From NCBI GenBank assembly GCA_031253835.1, contig JAIRVP010000054.1:222754-286753 (forward strand): a stretch of 64,000 nucleotides of DNA, given 5' to 3'. Positions 1 to 9,966 of this stretch are shown here, piece by piece; the stretch's first letter is position 1; every line of letters begins with the position of its first letter. Under the pieces are notes generated by a model. The model did no database searches, was not told where the DNA came from, and saw only the letters and a program-made list of their open reading frames with translations. A program made the position numbers and the translations under genes. The DNA is from Burkholderia sp. GTDB lineage: Bacteria > Pseudomonadota > Gammaproteobacteria > Burkholderiales > Burkholderiaceae.

Positions 1-342
1 AACCCATGCGACGCCCGCATGATTGCATGGATCGCCGGTCACGCGCTTCGACGCGCGAAGGCCCGCCACACCGGGTTCGAGCCGATCGCAGGCGTGCGTT
101 CGACGCATCCGGCGACAGACTCGCGCACCGGCTTGCGGTGACGCAGATTCGCCGCCCCGCTTCACTTCAATACAGAGGACACCTGCACAAAGGTGAGCGT
201 ATCCGGGAGCCGTTCGACGCGCCTTCACCGCACGCGTCCGGAACCGGATGGCACAATCATGGTCCCTTTCATGTGCCCTTCACCGGGCGCGCGCCGCGTC
301 GCGGCGCCGATTCAACGCACGAGAAGGCCCCTGTCTGCCGCT

Positions 343-1584
343 ATGACCCTGAACGAATCCTGGTTGACGCCGCTCGTCGGCATCCTCATTCTGCTCGCCG
401 CCGCCGGCGCGATCACCGCCGCCGTCCATTTCCTGCTGTTTCGCGTGGTCGCACGCCTCGCGCGGCTGTCCGCCACGCGCGTCGACGACGCGCTGTTCGA
501 ATTCGGCGCATTCAAATGGCTGAGCCGCATCGTCCCGTTCGTCGTCATCAAGCTCGGGCTCGGTACGGTGCCCGGCATTCCGGAACGCGCCGCGCAGGTT
601 ACCGACAAGGTGCTGTTCGCGCTGATCGTGTTCCTCGTGACGATGACCATCAGCGCAACGCTGTCCGCGCTCGAACATGCGCACCGCACGCACCAGCGCG
701 ACCAGCCGCGCCTGTCGCTGAAAGGCGCGATGCAGCTCGTCAAGCTCGTGATGTTCATCACGGCCGCGCTCGTCGTGATCGGCGATGCGACCGGCAAACA
801 GATCGGCCTGCTGCTGTCCGGCATCGGCGCGATGTCCGCGGTGCTGATGCTGATCTTCAAGGACACGCTGCTCGGCCTCGTCGCCGGCGTGCAGCTGTCG
901 TCGAACGACATGCTGCGGATCGGCGACTGGATCACGATGCCGTCGGCCGGCGCGGACGGCACCGTGATCGACATCACGCTGAACACCGTCAAGGTCGCGA
1001 ACTTCGATCACACGATCATCACGGTGCCGACGTGGAAGCTGATCACCGAGAGCTACCAGAACTGGCGCGGGATGACCGAAGCCGGCGGCCGCCGCATCAA
1101 GCGCGCGCTGTTCGTCGACGCGACGAGCGTGCGCTTTCTGTCGAACGACGAGATCGAACGGCTCGAACGCCTGACGCTGCTGAAGGACTATCTCGAGGAC
1201 AAGGTCGACGCGATCGAGCAATGGAACGGCACGCTCGGCGCGGCCGGCGACTGCCCGGCAAACCGCCGCCAGCTGACCAATCTCGGCACGTTCCGCGCGT
1301 ATGTCGCGAACTACCTGAAGGGCCATCCGCACATCCGCCGCGACATGACCTGCATGGCGCGGCAGCTGCCGCTCACGGCCGAAGGCATTCCGCTCGAACT
1401 GTACTGCTTCACCGACACGACGACGTGGGTCGACTACGAGGCCATCCAGGCCGACCTGTTCGACCACCTGATCGCGGTGCTGCCGGAGTTCGGGCTGCGC
1501 GTGTACCAGCACCCGTCGGGCTTCGACATGCGGCAGATGGCCGTCGCCGCGCAGGCCGGGTTGCAGGCGCCGCAGGCAGGCTGA
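343..1584 (+). CDS. MscS-family mechanosensitive ion channel
   Basis: A small-conductance mechanosensitive channel-type protein of 413 residues in the inner membrane; the family opens under membrane tension to release osmolytes. The N-terminal half has four hydrophobic segments, starting within the first 30 residues. A MscS-like beta domain follows (the stretch with DTLLGLVAGVQLSSNDMLRIGDWI), then a soluble C-terminal domain. The open frame runs upstream to 193, but the ATG at 343 gives a protein that begins directly before the first membrane segment, so I prefer it. It stands alone and converges on the downstream minus-strand regulator. The family call is firm. Whether it gates on tension or serves another ion-channel role cannot be told from sequence. 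Confidence 0.87.
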   Translation: MTLNESWLTPLVGILILLAAAGAITAAVHFLLFRVVARLARLSATRVDDALFEFGAFKWLSRIVPFVVIKLGLGTVPGIPERAAQVTDKVLFALIVFLVTMTISATLSALEHAHRTHQRDQPRLSLKGAMQLVKLVMFITAALVVIGDATGKQIGLLLSGIGAMSAVLMLIFKDTLLGLVAGVQLSSNDMLRIGDWITMPSAGADGTVIDITLNTVKVANFDHTIITVPTWKLITESYQNWRGMTEAGGRRIKRALFVDATSVRFLSNDEIERLERLTLLKDYLEDKVDAIEQWNGTLGAAGDCPANRRQLTNLGTFRAYVANYLKGHPHIRRDMTCMARQLPLTAEGIPLELYCFTDTTTWVDYEAIQADLFDHLIAVLPEFGLRVYQHPSGFDMRQMAVAAQAGLQAPQAG

Positions 1585-1639
1585 TGCACGCCACGGCGGC
1601 CGGCCACCGGCCGCCGCCTGCGCACCTTCGAAGCGATGC

Positions 1640-3061
1640 TTACCGCGCCGCGCACTCCGACGCGAGCCGCCCGAGCACCTTCAACGCGTCCTCGATCTGC
1701 CGCGACCACGGATAGCTGTAGTTGAGCCGGATGAAATGCCGGTAATCGGTGCCCGCCGAGAACATGTGGCCCGGCCCGACCGTGATCCGCTGCGCGAGCG
1801 CGAGCGTGTACAGCTTCATCGCATCGACCTGCGGCGGCAGCTCGACCCACAGCACATACCCGCCCTGCGGCTGCGACAGCCGCGTGCCCTCCGGGAAGAA
1901 GCGCCGCACCATCGCGCTCATCAGGCTCGCCTGCTGCGCGTACTGCTTGCGCATGCGCCGCAGGTGAAAATCGTAGCCGTCGTATTTCAGGTATTCGGCG
2001 ATCGCCAGTTGCTCGATCGCGGGCGTCGCGAGCGTGTTCAGGAATTTCAGCTTCTCGACCTGGTCGCGATAGCGGCCCGGCATCGCCCAGCCGATCCGGT
2101 AGCGCGGCGACAGGCTCTTCGTGAACGACGCGCAATGCAGCACGAGGCCGTCACGGTCGAACGATTTCAGCGCGCTCGGCGTCGTGTCGCCGAAGTGCAG
2201 CTCGTGATAGACGTCGCTCTCGATCGCCGGCACGCGGTGCTTCGCGAGCAGTTCGACGAGCGCGCGCTTGCGCGCATCGGGCATCTGGAAGCCGAGCGGA
2301 TTCTGGAAATTCGGCATCACCATGCACGCGGCAATGCGTTCGCGTTCGAGAACGCGCTCGAGCGCGTCGAGATCGATGCCGTCGCCCGGGTGCGTCGCGA
2401 CTTCCAGCGCGCGCATGCCCATCCGCTCGATCGCGTGCAGCATCGCGTAGAACGTCGGCGATTCGACGGCGATCGTGTCGCCCGGCTTCGCGACGGCCTG
2501 CAGGCACAGGTTGATCGCCTCGGTCGCGCCGATCGTCATCACGATCTCGCCCGGCTCGACCGCGATCCCGCGTTCCGCATAGCGCCGCGCGATCTGGCGG
2601 ATCAGCTCCTGGTTGCCCGGCGGCAGGTCGTCGATCACGCCCCAGCGCGTGCGGCGCCGGCCGATCGCCTGCGCATAGCGCGCAAGGCGCTGCACCGGGA
2701 ACTGCGACGCGTCGGGATACGGCGAACCGAGCGGCACCGCGTCGTCGCGCGCGATCGAGCGCAGCGTCGACAGCACGAGCCGGCTCACGTCCACCGCCGA
2801 TGGCTCGGCCGTCGGCGCCGACGTGTGCAGCTCGGCCTCGGCCGGCGCCGCCGCGCGCGCCCGCACGAAATAGCCCGACTGCGGCCGGCTCTCGATCAGG
2901 CCGCGGCTTTCGAGCACGAGGTACGCGCGCAGCACGGTCGTGACGCTCAGCTGCTGCTGCCGGCTCGCCTGCCGCACCGACGGAATCCGCTCGCCCGGCC
3001 GGTACACGCCACGCTCGATCTGCGCCTGGAGATCGTCGGCCAGTTGTTCGTAACGCTTCAC
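1640..3061 (-). CDS. MocR-type regulator (GntR winged helix fused to aminotransferase domain)
   Basis: A 473-residue transcription factor of the MocR/GabR type. Residues 1-70 form a GntR winged helix (ERIPSVRQASRQQQLSVTTV, then LESRGLIESRPQSGYFV). The rest is a fold-type I aminotransferase domain; the PLP lysine is expected in SFTKSLSPRYRIGW. MocR proteins sense amine or amino-acid ligands, or PLP itself, and usually control a divergent neighbour. The start is a GTG at 3061, preceded by a strong AGGGAGG ribosome site; the frame stays open to 3160 but without a better start. It is divergent from the YdeP-type oxidoreductase across about 150 bp that holds an inverted repeat, so that gene is the probable target. 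The effector is unknown. Confidence 0.88.
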   Translation of the reverse strand: MKRYEQLADDLQAQIERGVYRPGERIPSVRQASRQQQLSVTTVLRAYLVLESRGLIESRPQSGYFVRARAAAPAEAELHTSAPTAEPSAVDVSRLVLSTLRSIARDDAVPLGSPYPDASQFPVQRLARYAQAIGRRRTRWGVIDDLPPGNQELIRQIARRYAERGIAVEPGEIVMTIGATEAINLCLQAVAKPGDTIAVESPTFYAMLHAIERMGMRALEVATHPGDGIDLDALERVLERERIAACMVMPNFQNPLGFQMPDARKRALVELLAKHRVPAIESDVYHELHFGDTTPSALKSFDRDGLVLHCASFTKSLSPRYRIGWAMPGRYRDQVEKLKFLNTLATPAIEQLAIAEYLKYDGYDFHLRRMRKQYAQQASLMSAMVRRFFPEGTRLSQPQGGYVLWVELPPQVDAMKLYTLALAQRITVGPGHMFSAGTDYRHFIRLNYSYPWSRQIEDALKVLGRLASECAAR

Positions 3062-3091
3062 GCGCCTCCCTTTCAACTTCCCTTCAACAAC

Positions 3092-3129
3092 ACAGTTGCG
3101 ATCCGCACTGTATGAATGGCCGCAACTGT
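3092..3129. promoter_or_regulatory. Candidate MocR operator in the divergent intergenic region
   Basis: A perfect 9-bp inverted repeat, ACAGTTGCG at 3092-3100 and CGCAACTGT at 3121-3129, separated by 20 bp. A third related element (GCACTGTA) lies between them, so the site can also be read as spaced direct repeats of ACTGTA, the arrangement typical of MocR operators. A further 8-bp palindrome GTGTACAC lies at 3151-3158. It sits between the regulator GTG and the oxidoreductase ATG. The repeat is seen; its use as an operator is inference. Confidence 0.5.
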
Positions 3130-3213
3130 ACTCTTTTTTGAAGTGAACAGGTGTACACACAGCCGGACGGGTGCCGCGCGTACTCTGCAGCCATCGACCC
3201 CGACACCCGCATC

Positions 3214-5538
3214 ATGAAAAAGAAATCCGCCACCGCGCGCATCGAACCGTACACCCACCCGGCCGCCGGCTGGGGCGCGCTGAAAGCCGTCACGATCAAC
3301 CTGATCAAGGAAAAGGTCGCCGGCGGCAACTACCGTACGCTGCTGCGCCAGAACCAGCCGGACGGCTTCGACTGCCCCGGCTGCGCGTGGCCCGACCGCC
3401 AGCACGCATCGACGTTCGAATTCTGCGAGAACGGCGTGAAGGCGGTGGCCGCCGAAGCGACGAGCAAGCGCGTGACGCCCGAATTCTTCGCCGCGCACAC
3501 CGTCACCGAGCTGCTCGAACAGTCGGATTTCGAACTCGAGCAGCACGGCCGCCTCACCGACCCGATGGCGTACGACGCGCAGACCGACCGCTACGTGCCG
3601 ATCGCGTGGGACGACGCATTCGAGCTGATCGCGCGCCACCTGCGCGCGCTGCCCGACCCGAACCAGGCCGCGTTCTATACGTCCGGCCGCGCGAGCAACG
3701 AAGCGGCGTTCCTGTACCAGCTGCTGGTGCGGCGATACGGCACGAACAACTTCCCCGACTGCTCGAACATGTGCCACGAGGCGACGAGCCGCGGGCTGCC
3801 GGCGTCGGTCGGCGTCGGCAAGGGCACCGTCACGCTCGACGATTTCGAGCACGCGGACACGCTGCTGATCTTCGGCCAGAACCCCGCGACCAACCACCCG
3901 CGGATGATGGGCGAGCTGCGCGAATGCGCGAAGCGCGGCGCGACGATCGTGTCGATCAACCCGCTGAAGGAACGCGGCCTCGAACGCTTCGCCGATCCGC
4001 AAAGCCCTATCGAAATGCTGACGATGTCGGGCACCAAGATTGCGTCGACGTTCATCCAGCCGACGATCGGCGGCGATTTCGCGCTGATCAAGGGGATGGC
4101 GAAGCGCGTGCTCGAACTCGACGATGCCGCGCGCGCCGCCGGTGCGCCGCGCGTGCTCGACACCGCGTTCATCGGCGAACACACGGCCGGTTTCGACACC
4201 TTCGCCGACGACCTGCGCGCCGAAAGCTGGTCCGCGCTGACGGCCGAAAGCGGCGTGCCGTACGAGCAGATCGACAGCCTCGCGCAGCGCTATGCGCGCA
4301 GCGAGCGCGTGATCGCGACGTGGGGCATGGGCATCACGCAGCACAAGCATTCGGTCGCGACCGTGCAGATGCTGACCAACCTGATGCTGATGCGCGGCAA
4401 CATCGGCCGCCCCGGCGCGGGCCTGTGCCCGGTGCGCGGCCACTCGAACGTGCAGGGCAACCGCACGGTCGGCATCGAGGAAAAGCCGTCGCAGGCGTTC
4501 CTCGACCGCCTCGGCCACGTGTTCGACTTCGAACCGCCGCGCCATCACGGCTACGACGTCGTCGAGACGATCGAAGGGATGCTCGACGGCCACGTGAAGG
4601 TGCTGATCGGCCTCGGCGGCAACTTCGCGATGGCGACGCCCGACACGCCGCGCACGTGGGAAGGCATGCGCCGCTGCGACCTGTCGGTGCACATCACGAC
4701 CAAGCTGAACCGCAGCCACCTGATCCACGGCCGCGACGCGCTGATCCTGCCGACGCTCGGCCGCACCGAGATCGACCTGCAGGACAACGTCGCGCAAGGC
4801 GTGACGGTCGAGGATTCGATGAGCATGGTCCACGTGTCGTACGGGATGAACAAGCCGGCGTCGCCGAACCTGATGTCGGAGCCCGCGATCGTCGCGCACA
4901 TGGGCCATGCACTGTTCGGCAGCGGCAAGATCGACTGGCTCGCTTACAAGGACGACTACGCGAAGATCCGCGACGCGATCGAGGCGACGCTCGACGGCTT
5001 CTACGACTACAACACGCGCATCGCGCGGCCGGGCGGCTTCCACCTGCGCGTCGCGTCGCGCGACCGCGAATGGCTCACGCCGACGGGCAAGGCGAACTTC
5101 ATCGCGCACGCATTGCCGACCGACACGCCGATCCAGCGCGCCCGCGCACTGCACGGCGAACGGCTGATGACGCTGATGACGACGCGTTCGCACGATCAGT
5201 ACAACACGACCGTCTACGGGCTCGACGACCGCTATCGCGGCGTGTTCGGCCAGCGCCGCGTGGTGTTCGCCAACCGCGACGATCTCGCGATGCTCGGCCT
5301 GAAGGCCGGCGAATGGGTCGACATGGAAACCGTGTGGCACGACGGCATCGAGCGGCGCGCGGACGGCTTCCTGCTCGTCGAATACGACATCCCGCGCGGC
5401 TGCATCGGCGCGTACTACCCGGAAACCAACCCGCTCGTCCCGCTCGACAGCGTCGGCGACGTGTGCAACACGCCGACGTCGAAGTCGGTGCCCGTGCTGC
5501 TGCATCGCGCGGCCGCGCCGGCGTCGATCGCCGCCTGA
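3214..5538 (+). CDS. FdhF/YdeP-family molybdopterin oxidoreductase
   Basis: A 774-residue molybdopterin-dependent oxidoreductase of the FdhF/YdeP family, which resembles formate dehydrogenase alpha subunits. It has no Tat signal, so it should be cytoplasmic. Visible marks are an N-terminal CPGCAWPD cysteine pair, the SNMCHEA segment near the expected metal-ligand region, a central Mo-bis-MGD binding core, and a C-terminal molydopterin dinucleotide-binding domain (TTRSHDQYNTTVYG). E. coli YdeP is linked to acid resistance, but the substrate of the family is not settled. I chose MKKKSAT at 3214; the frame opens at 3151. It is followed 12 bp later by a bestrophin gene, so the two are probably co-transcribed. 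No fdhD or electron-transfer subunit is nearby. Confidence 0.88.
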   Translation: MKKKSATARIEPYTHPAAGWGALKAVTINLIKEKVAGGNYRTLLRQNQPDGFDCPGCAWPDRQHASTFEFCENGVKAVAAEATSKRVTPEFFAAHTVTELLEQSDFELEQHGRLTDPMAYDAQTDRYVPIAWDDAFELIARHLRALPDPNQAAFYTSGRASNEAAFLYQLLVRRYGTNNFPDCSNMCHEATSRGLPASVGVGKGTVTLDDFEHADTLLIFGQNPATNHPRMMGELRECAKRGATIVSINPLKERGLERFADPQSPIEMLTMSGTKIASTFIQPTIGGDFALIKGMAKRVLELDDAARAAGAPRVLDTAFIGEHTAGFDTFADDLRAESWSALTAESGVPYEQIDSLAQRYARSERVIATWGMGITQHKHSVATVQMLTNLMLMRGNIGRPGAGLCPVRGHSNVQGNRTVGIEEKPSQAFLDRLGHVFDFEPPRHHGYDVVETIEGMLDGHVKVLIGLGGNFAMATPDTPRTWEGMRRCDLSVHITTKLNRSHLIHGRDALILPTLGRTEIDLQDNVAQGVTVEDSMSMVHVSYGMNKPASPNLMSEPAIVAHMGHALFGSGKIDWLAYKDDYAKIRDAIEATLDGFYDYNTRIARPGGFHLRVASRDREWLTPTGKANFIAHALPTDTPIQRARALHGERLMTLMTTRSHDQYNTTVYGLDDRYRGVFGQRRVVFANRDDLAMLGLKAGEWVDMETVWHDGIERRADGFLLVEYDIPRGCIGAYYPETNPLVPLDSVGDVCNTPTSKSVPVLLHRAAAPASIAA

Positions 5539-5550
5539 CGGAGCGCGACG

Positions 5551-6471
5551 ATGATCGTTCGGCCGCGCGAGCACTGGCTGCGGATGCTGCTCGTCTGGAA
5601 CGGCTCGGTGCTGCCGACCATCCTGCCGCAACTCGTGCTGACGCTCGCGATCAGCCTCGTCGCGGTGTGGGGCGGCGGCCGCGTGCTCGGCGAGAAGGTG
5701 CCGCTGAACCCGACGCCGTTCACGCTGATCGGGCTCACGCTCGCGATCTTCGCCGGGTTTCGCAACAACGCGAGCTACGAACGCTACCGCGAAGGCCGGC
5801 AACTGTGGGGCGGTGTCCTGACCGCCACGCGCACGCTGGTGTCGCAGGCACTCTGCTACGGCGCGGTCGACCGTGACGACGCATCGCGGCGCGCGTTCGT
5901 GCGCCAGGTCGTCGCGTTTGTCTATGCGCTCAAGCATCAATTGCGCGGCACCGATCCGGCTGCGGACTTGCGCGGGCTGCTCGACGAAGCCGCCCATGCG
6001 CGCATCGCCGGTTCGCGGTTCCGCCCGGTCGTCATCGTGCACGCGCTGCGCGAAGCGTTCGCCGCACGCGCCGACGCGGGCCGTCTCGCCGATACGCGCC
6101 TGTGGATGCTCGACGCGCGCCTCGACGATCTCGTCGCGATGGTAAGCGGCTGCGAACGGATCGCGTCGACGCCGATCCCGTTTTCATACGACGTGCTGCT
6201 GCACCGGACCATCTATGCGTACTGCGTGCTGCTGCCGTTCGGCCTCGTCGACTCGATCGGCGCGGCGACGCCGTTCGTCACCGTGTTCGTCGCCTATACG
6301 CTGATCGCGCTCGACGCGATCGCGCATGCGATCGCCGAGCCGTTCGGCGACGGGCCGAACCATCTCGCACTCGATGCGATGACGCGGCAGATCGAGCGCA
6401 CGCTGCTCGAACTGAACCGCGAGCCGCTGCCGGCCGAAGTGACACCCGGCCGCGCGTACCGCCTCACCTGA
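5551..6471 (+). CDS. Bestrophin-family anion channel (UPF0187)
   Basis: A 306-residue bestrophin homologue, an inner-membrane pentameric channel family conducting anions in eukaryotes and often cations in bacterial members. Evidence is the N-terminal RPREHWLRMLLVWNGSVLP segment, the FRNNASYERYREGRQLWGG signature around residues 70-90, and the IPFSYDVLLHRTIYAYCVLLPFGL membrane segment followed by the acidic EPFGDGPNHLALD signature near the end. The ATG is 12 bp after the oxidoreductase stop, which points to one operon. What ion it moves here is not visible. Confidence 0.88.
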   Translation: MIVRPREHWLRMLLVWNGSVLPTILPQLVLTLAISLVAVWGGGRVLGEKVPLNPTPFTLIGLTLAIFAGFRNNASYERYREGRQLWGGVLTATRTLVSQALCYGAVDRDDASRRAFVRQVVAFVYALKHQLRGTDPAADLRGLLDEAAHARIAGSRFRPVVIVHALREAFAARADAGRLADTRLWMLDARLDDLVAMVSGCERIASTPIPFSYDVLLHRTIYAYCVLLPFGLVDSIGAATPFVTVFVAYTLIALDAIAHAIAEPFGDGPNHLALDAMTRQIERTLLELNREPLPAEVTPGRAYRLT

Positions 6472-6484
6472 CCCACCGCTCCGC

Positions 6485-8515
6485 TCAGTCGCCGCGCCCG
6501 CGCAGGAAGCGGCCATGCTCGGCGGCGGCGTCGGCGATCCGCCGCAACAGCACGACGCCGCGCAGCAGCGCGTGCGCATCGTCGCCGTCGCGCACGGCCG
6601 CGCGGCGCCGCAGCACGCGCGCCGCCGCGTCGCAGGTCCGGTCGAGCTGCGCGAATTCCGCCCGCGCAACGCGCCCGCGCACCACGGCCACCGCCCGGCG
6701 CGCGGCCGGCTCGCGCGATGCCAGTTCGGCAAGCGACAGCAGGCTGTCGCCGATTCCCCAGATCGCGAGCAGGTCGCGCATGTCGCGCTCGATCAGCGTC
6801 TGCGGCAGGCTGCCCGCGAAGCCGAGCTCACGCGCGAGACGGTCGGCCGTCCGGCTCAGCCACACGCTCTCCGGCCACGCACGCGGGTCGCGCGCGATGC
6901 CGGCCAGGTCGCGACGCACCGCACGATGCAGCCGCCGCCGGCTCGTGCCGGGATCGCCGGGAAACACCAGCGCGAAGATCAGCGCGCCGAACGCGATGCC
7001 GAGCATCGTGGCGAGCGCGCTGTTCAGGAACGCGGCGTCGCCGATGCGCGCGGTATTGTCCGGCGACGTGAAATTCCAGAAGAAGATCGCGAACGCGCTG
7101 CCCATCGCGGCCGTGCGCGGATGACGCATCGCGATGCCGTTGGCGACCAGGAACACGCCGAGGATATACGCGAGCATCTCGAAGCCCGACACCGCAGGCA
7201 GCAGGATGAAGTTGCAGACGACACCCGCGAGCGCCGCGCATGCCGTCCCTTTCAGGAAGCCGACGGCCGCGCGCACCGAGTTCGGGCGCGTCGAGAACAG
7301 CGCGCCGACCACGGCCGTGATCGCGACGAAGCCGGCGCCCGACGGCCATGCAGTGACGATCCAGATCGCCGACGCGGCCAGTACTGCGATGAACGCGCGG
7401 ATGCCGTTGTGCCACGCGAGCACCGGATCGTGGTGGAACGCGTAGCGCACGCGCGAAGGCGGCGGCTCCGGCCGGTCGAGCAGCGCCTGGCTCGCGAACG
7501 CACGCTCGAACCCGGCGAGCAGCGCCGCCAGCCGGTCGAGCGTGAGCAGGCGCGACGTGTCGGGGCCGCGCTGCGCGGCGGCCTCCGCGTGCAGTGCGTC
7601 GTCCACGCGTGCACGCAGCGCCGCGATCTCGGGTCCCGCGTCGCCCGTTGCGGCGACGCCGTCGAGCACGCGCGCGACCTCGTCGACCAGCGGATCCGGC
7701 GTATCGCCGGCGCGCGCCGCATGCTCGCGGATCGCCTGCCCGGCTGCCTGCGCGGTGAGCACGCCCAGCGCCGCCGCGCGCAGATGGCCGATCGCGTTAC
7801 GCACCGGTGGCGCGCCGGCCGCCGCGTATTCGGCCGCCGTGTCGAGTTCGAACGCATCCGCGAACAGCCGGTGCACGGCCGCCCCGTTCGGCTCGCGGCG
7901 CAGCGCGCCCGCGCCGACCGTCACCGCGCGGTCGAGATAGCGCGCGAGCCGCGTGCGGACATCGTTCAGCGGCGCGCCCGGCGCAAATACCGTTTCGAAC
8001 AGCGCGGCGCACAGGATGCCGACCACCACATACAGGAACCGCGCGACCGCGATGTCGAACGCGTGCAGCGGCGCGGACACCGCATCCATCGCGATGATCG
8101 CGGCCGTATAGCCGGCGAGCACCGCCGCATACGCGCGGAAATTCCGCTGGAACGTCGCGACGCCCGCGCACAGCCCGATCCACGCGGCGAGCGCCGGCAG
8201 GAACAGCTCGGGCGTCTGCGCGAACGCGCCGGTCAGCGCGAGCGCGACAGCGGCGCCGATCGCGGTGCCGAGAATCCGGTACTGGCTCTTCGACAGCCCC
8301 ATCCCGCGGCTGCCCTGCGCGACGATCCACACGGTCGACGCGGCCCATTTCGGATCGTCGAGATTCATCCGGAATGCAATGTAGAGCGCGAGCAGCGACG
8401 CGGCCGTGTTGCGCAGTGCGAACGCGAGCGCGCCGGGCGGCAACGTCGGGCGCGCATCGCGCAGCGCGGCCCGGACGGCCGCGGGCGACGGCATGCTGGG
8501 AAAAGCGAATTTCAT
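6485..8515 (-). CDS. FUSC-family membrane transporter (aromatic-acid efflux type)
   Basis: A 676-residue inner-membrane protein of the fusaric acid resistance (FUSC/AaeB) family. Two blocks of about six transmembrane segments (roughly residues 30-190 and 355-510) are separated by a soluble region, and a second soluble region forms the C terminus, which is the family layout. AaeB-type members pump out aromatic carboxylic acids, usually with a membrane-fusion partner such as AaeA; none is adjacent. The start MKFAFPSMPS at 8515 is preferred over the 8548 ATG because it begins a normal FUSC N terminus. It is divergent from a LysR gene, which probably regulates it. It converges on the bestrophin gene with only 13 bp between stops. 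Confidence 0.85.
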   Translation of the reverse strand: MKFAFPSMPSPAAVRAALRDARPTLPPGALAFALRNTAASLLALYIAFRMNLDDPKWAASTVWIVAQGSRGMGLSKSQYRILGTAIGAAVALALTGAFAQTPELFLPALAAWIGLCAGVATFQRNFRAYAAVLAGYTAAIIAMDAVSAPLHAFDIAVARFLYVVVGILCAALFETVFAPGAPLNDVRTRLARYLDRAVTVGAGALRREPNGAAVHRLFADAFELDTAAEYAAAGAPPVRNAIGHLRAAALGVLTAQAAGQAIREHAARAGDTPDPLVDEVARVLDGVAATGDAGPEIAALRARVDDALHAEAAAQRGPDTSRLLTLDRLAALLAGFERAFASQALLDRPEPPPSRVRYAFHHDPVLAWHNGIRAFIAVLAASAIWIVTAWPSGAGFVAITAVVGALFSTRPNSVRAAVGFLKGTACAALAGVVCNFILLPAVSGFEMLAYILGVFLVANGIAMRHPRTAAMGSAFAIFFWNFTSPDNTARIGDAAFLNSALATMLGIAFGALIFALVFPGDPGTSRRRLHRAVRRDLAGIARDPRAWPESVWLSRTADRLARELGFAGSLPQTLIERDMRDLLAIWGIGDSLLSLAELASREPAARRAVAVVRGRVARAEFAQLDRTCDAAARVLRRRAAVRDGDDAHALLRGVVLLRRIADAAAEHGRFLRGRGD

Positions 8516-8661
8516 CCGGCGAGCATACGGTCGCGCGCCGGCCGCCACTACGGGGCAGCGGCGGGATGCGTTATTGCACCGGGCAGGATAATCGGTGCGA
8601 CCCGCTGCGATCCGGCGCGCGACGGTAAGATGCGCGCAGGCCGAACCCTGAAACGCCCTGT

Positions 8662-9564
8662 ATGGACCTCGAAAGCATCCGGATATTCTTGCGCGTGGTG
8701 GAACGCGGCAGCTTCACCGCCGCCGCCACGCAACTCGACATGCCGCTCAGCCGCGTGAGCCGCAAGGTCAGGCAGCTCGAGGACGACCTCGGCGTCCAGC
8801 TGCTGTACCGCACGACGCGCCGCGTGTCCGTCACCGAAGCCGGGCGCGATTATTACGAACGCTGCCTGCGCGCCGAGGAAATCCTGCTCGACGCCGACCG
8901 CCAGGCACGCGCGCTGCGCACCGAGCCCGAAGGCACGCTGCGCGTGCTGGTGCCCTACGCGATCGGCCTGCTGGAACTGGAGCCGGCGCTCGCCGAGTTT
9001 CGCCGGCGCTACCCGCTGGTCCAGCTCGTGCTGATCTACGACAACAGCGCGCTCGACCTCGTCGAGCACGGCTTCGACGTCGCGCTGCGCACGGGCGTGC
9101 TGACCGATTCCGGCTACGTCGCGCGCTCGCTCGGCTGGTCGCACGCGAAGCTCGCGGCCAGCCCGCACTATCTCGACCGCGTCGGCCGGCCGCAGACGCC
9201 GCAGGATCTCGGCGATCACGCCATCCTGTTCGTCGGCCGCGACGCGCCCGGCCTGACGCTGCGGCTCACCAACGCGGCCGGCGACGTGGCCGAGGTACCG
9301 GTGCGGCCCGTGCTGATCTCGAACGAATCGGTCACGGTGCTGCGCCAGGCCGCGAGCGGCGGCGGCATCGCGCTGATCTCCACGCACTTCACCACGCGGC
9401 GGCTCGCGAACAACGAACTCGAAATCGTGCTGCCCGACTGGCATCGCACCGACGACGTCGAGCTGCACGCGCTCTACCCGAAGCGCGCGACGCTCGACAG
9501 CAAGGTGCGTGCGTTCGTCGAGTTCCTGACGGAAGTCTTCACCGCGTGGCGAGCATCGCCGTAA
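8662..9564 (+). CDS. LysR-family transcriptional regulator
   Basis: A 300-residue LysR regulator. The helix-turn-helix is in residues 1-60 (FLRVVERGSFTAAATQLDMPLSRVSRKVRQLEDDLG), followed by a two-lobed periplasmic-binding-like effector domain. It resembles the CrgA/AaeR-like branch, with RTTRRVSVTEAG after the helix-turn-helix. It is divergent from the FUSC transporter with 146 bp between the two starts, the standard arrangement for LysR control of an efflux gene. The inducer is not known. Confidence 0.9.
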   Translation: MDLESIRIFLRVVERGSFTAAATQLDMPLSRVSRKVRQLEDDLGVQLLYRTTRRVSVTEAGRDYYERCLRAEEILLDADRQARALRTEPEGTLRVLVPYAIGLLELEPALAEFRRRYPLVQLVLIYDNSALDLVEHGFDVALRTGVLTDSGYVARSLGWSHAKLAASPHYLDRVGRPQTPQDLGDHAILFVGRDAPGLTLRLTNAAGDVAEVPVRPVLISNESVTVLRQAASGGGIALISTHFTTRRLANNELEIVLPDWHRTDDVELHALYPKRATLDSKVRAFVEFLTEVFTAWRASP

Positions 9565-9966
9565 CCGGCACCGCATGACCGGCCGTCGATGCCTGTCGGC
9601 GGCATTATTGCGGCGCACGAAAGGAATTAATGACCGCGCGAGCGTTGATCGCCGTTCGCCGCATCGTTAGCCTGTGCCCATGCAAAATCACCACACACGC
9701 GACGGCAGCCACGTGCCCGCTGCCCGCCGACGCGTCACGCGCGTCGCGCCTTCCTGACCGGCCCGCCCGCGTCCCGAAGCCCGCCACGGCTTCGCCGATC
9801 CGATCGATCACCTGAACCGCACGCCGCGCGCGGACGGCCCCCGTTTGCCGGGCCGCCCGCGCGTGGTGCGTCGCCGTCCGCTTCGCGGCCCGCCCGCGCA
9901 GGCGTCGCGCGCGCGTGCGCGACCGCCGGCGCGCCGCCCGGCCCCCTTTCATCACGCAGGAACACC
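9565..9966. other. Intergenic region without recognised gene
   Basis: About 400 bp between the LysR gene and the efflux pump. I see no convincing gene here; the open frames are GC-rich shadows with no ribosome site. The left part (9600-9640) is locally AT-richer and may hold the pump promoter, but no clear -35/-10 pair stands out. Confidence 0.5.

Noticed and set aside
3073..6042. A 989-codon minus-strand open frame opposite the YdeP-type gene
   Set aside because: Same kind of antisense shadow: low-complexity product, no ribosome site, and the plus strand encodes a full oxidoreductase.
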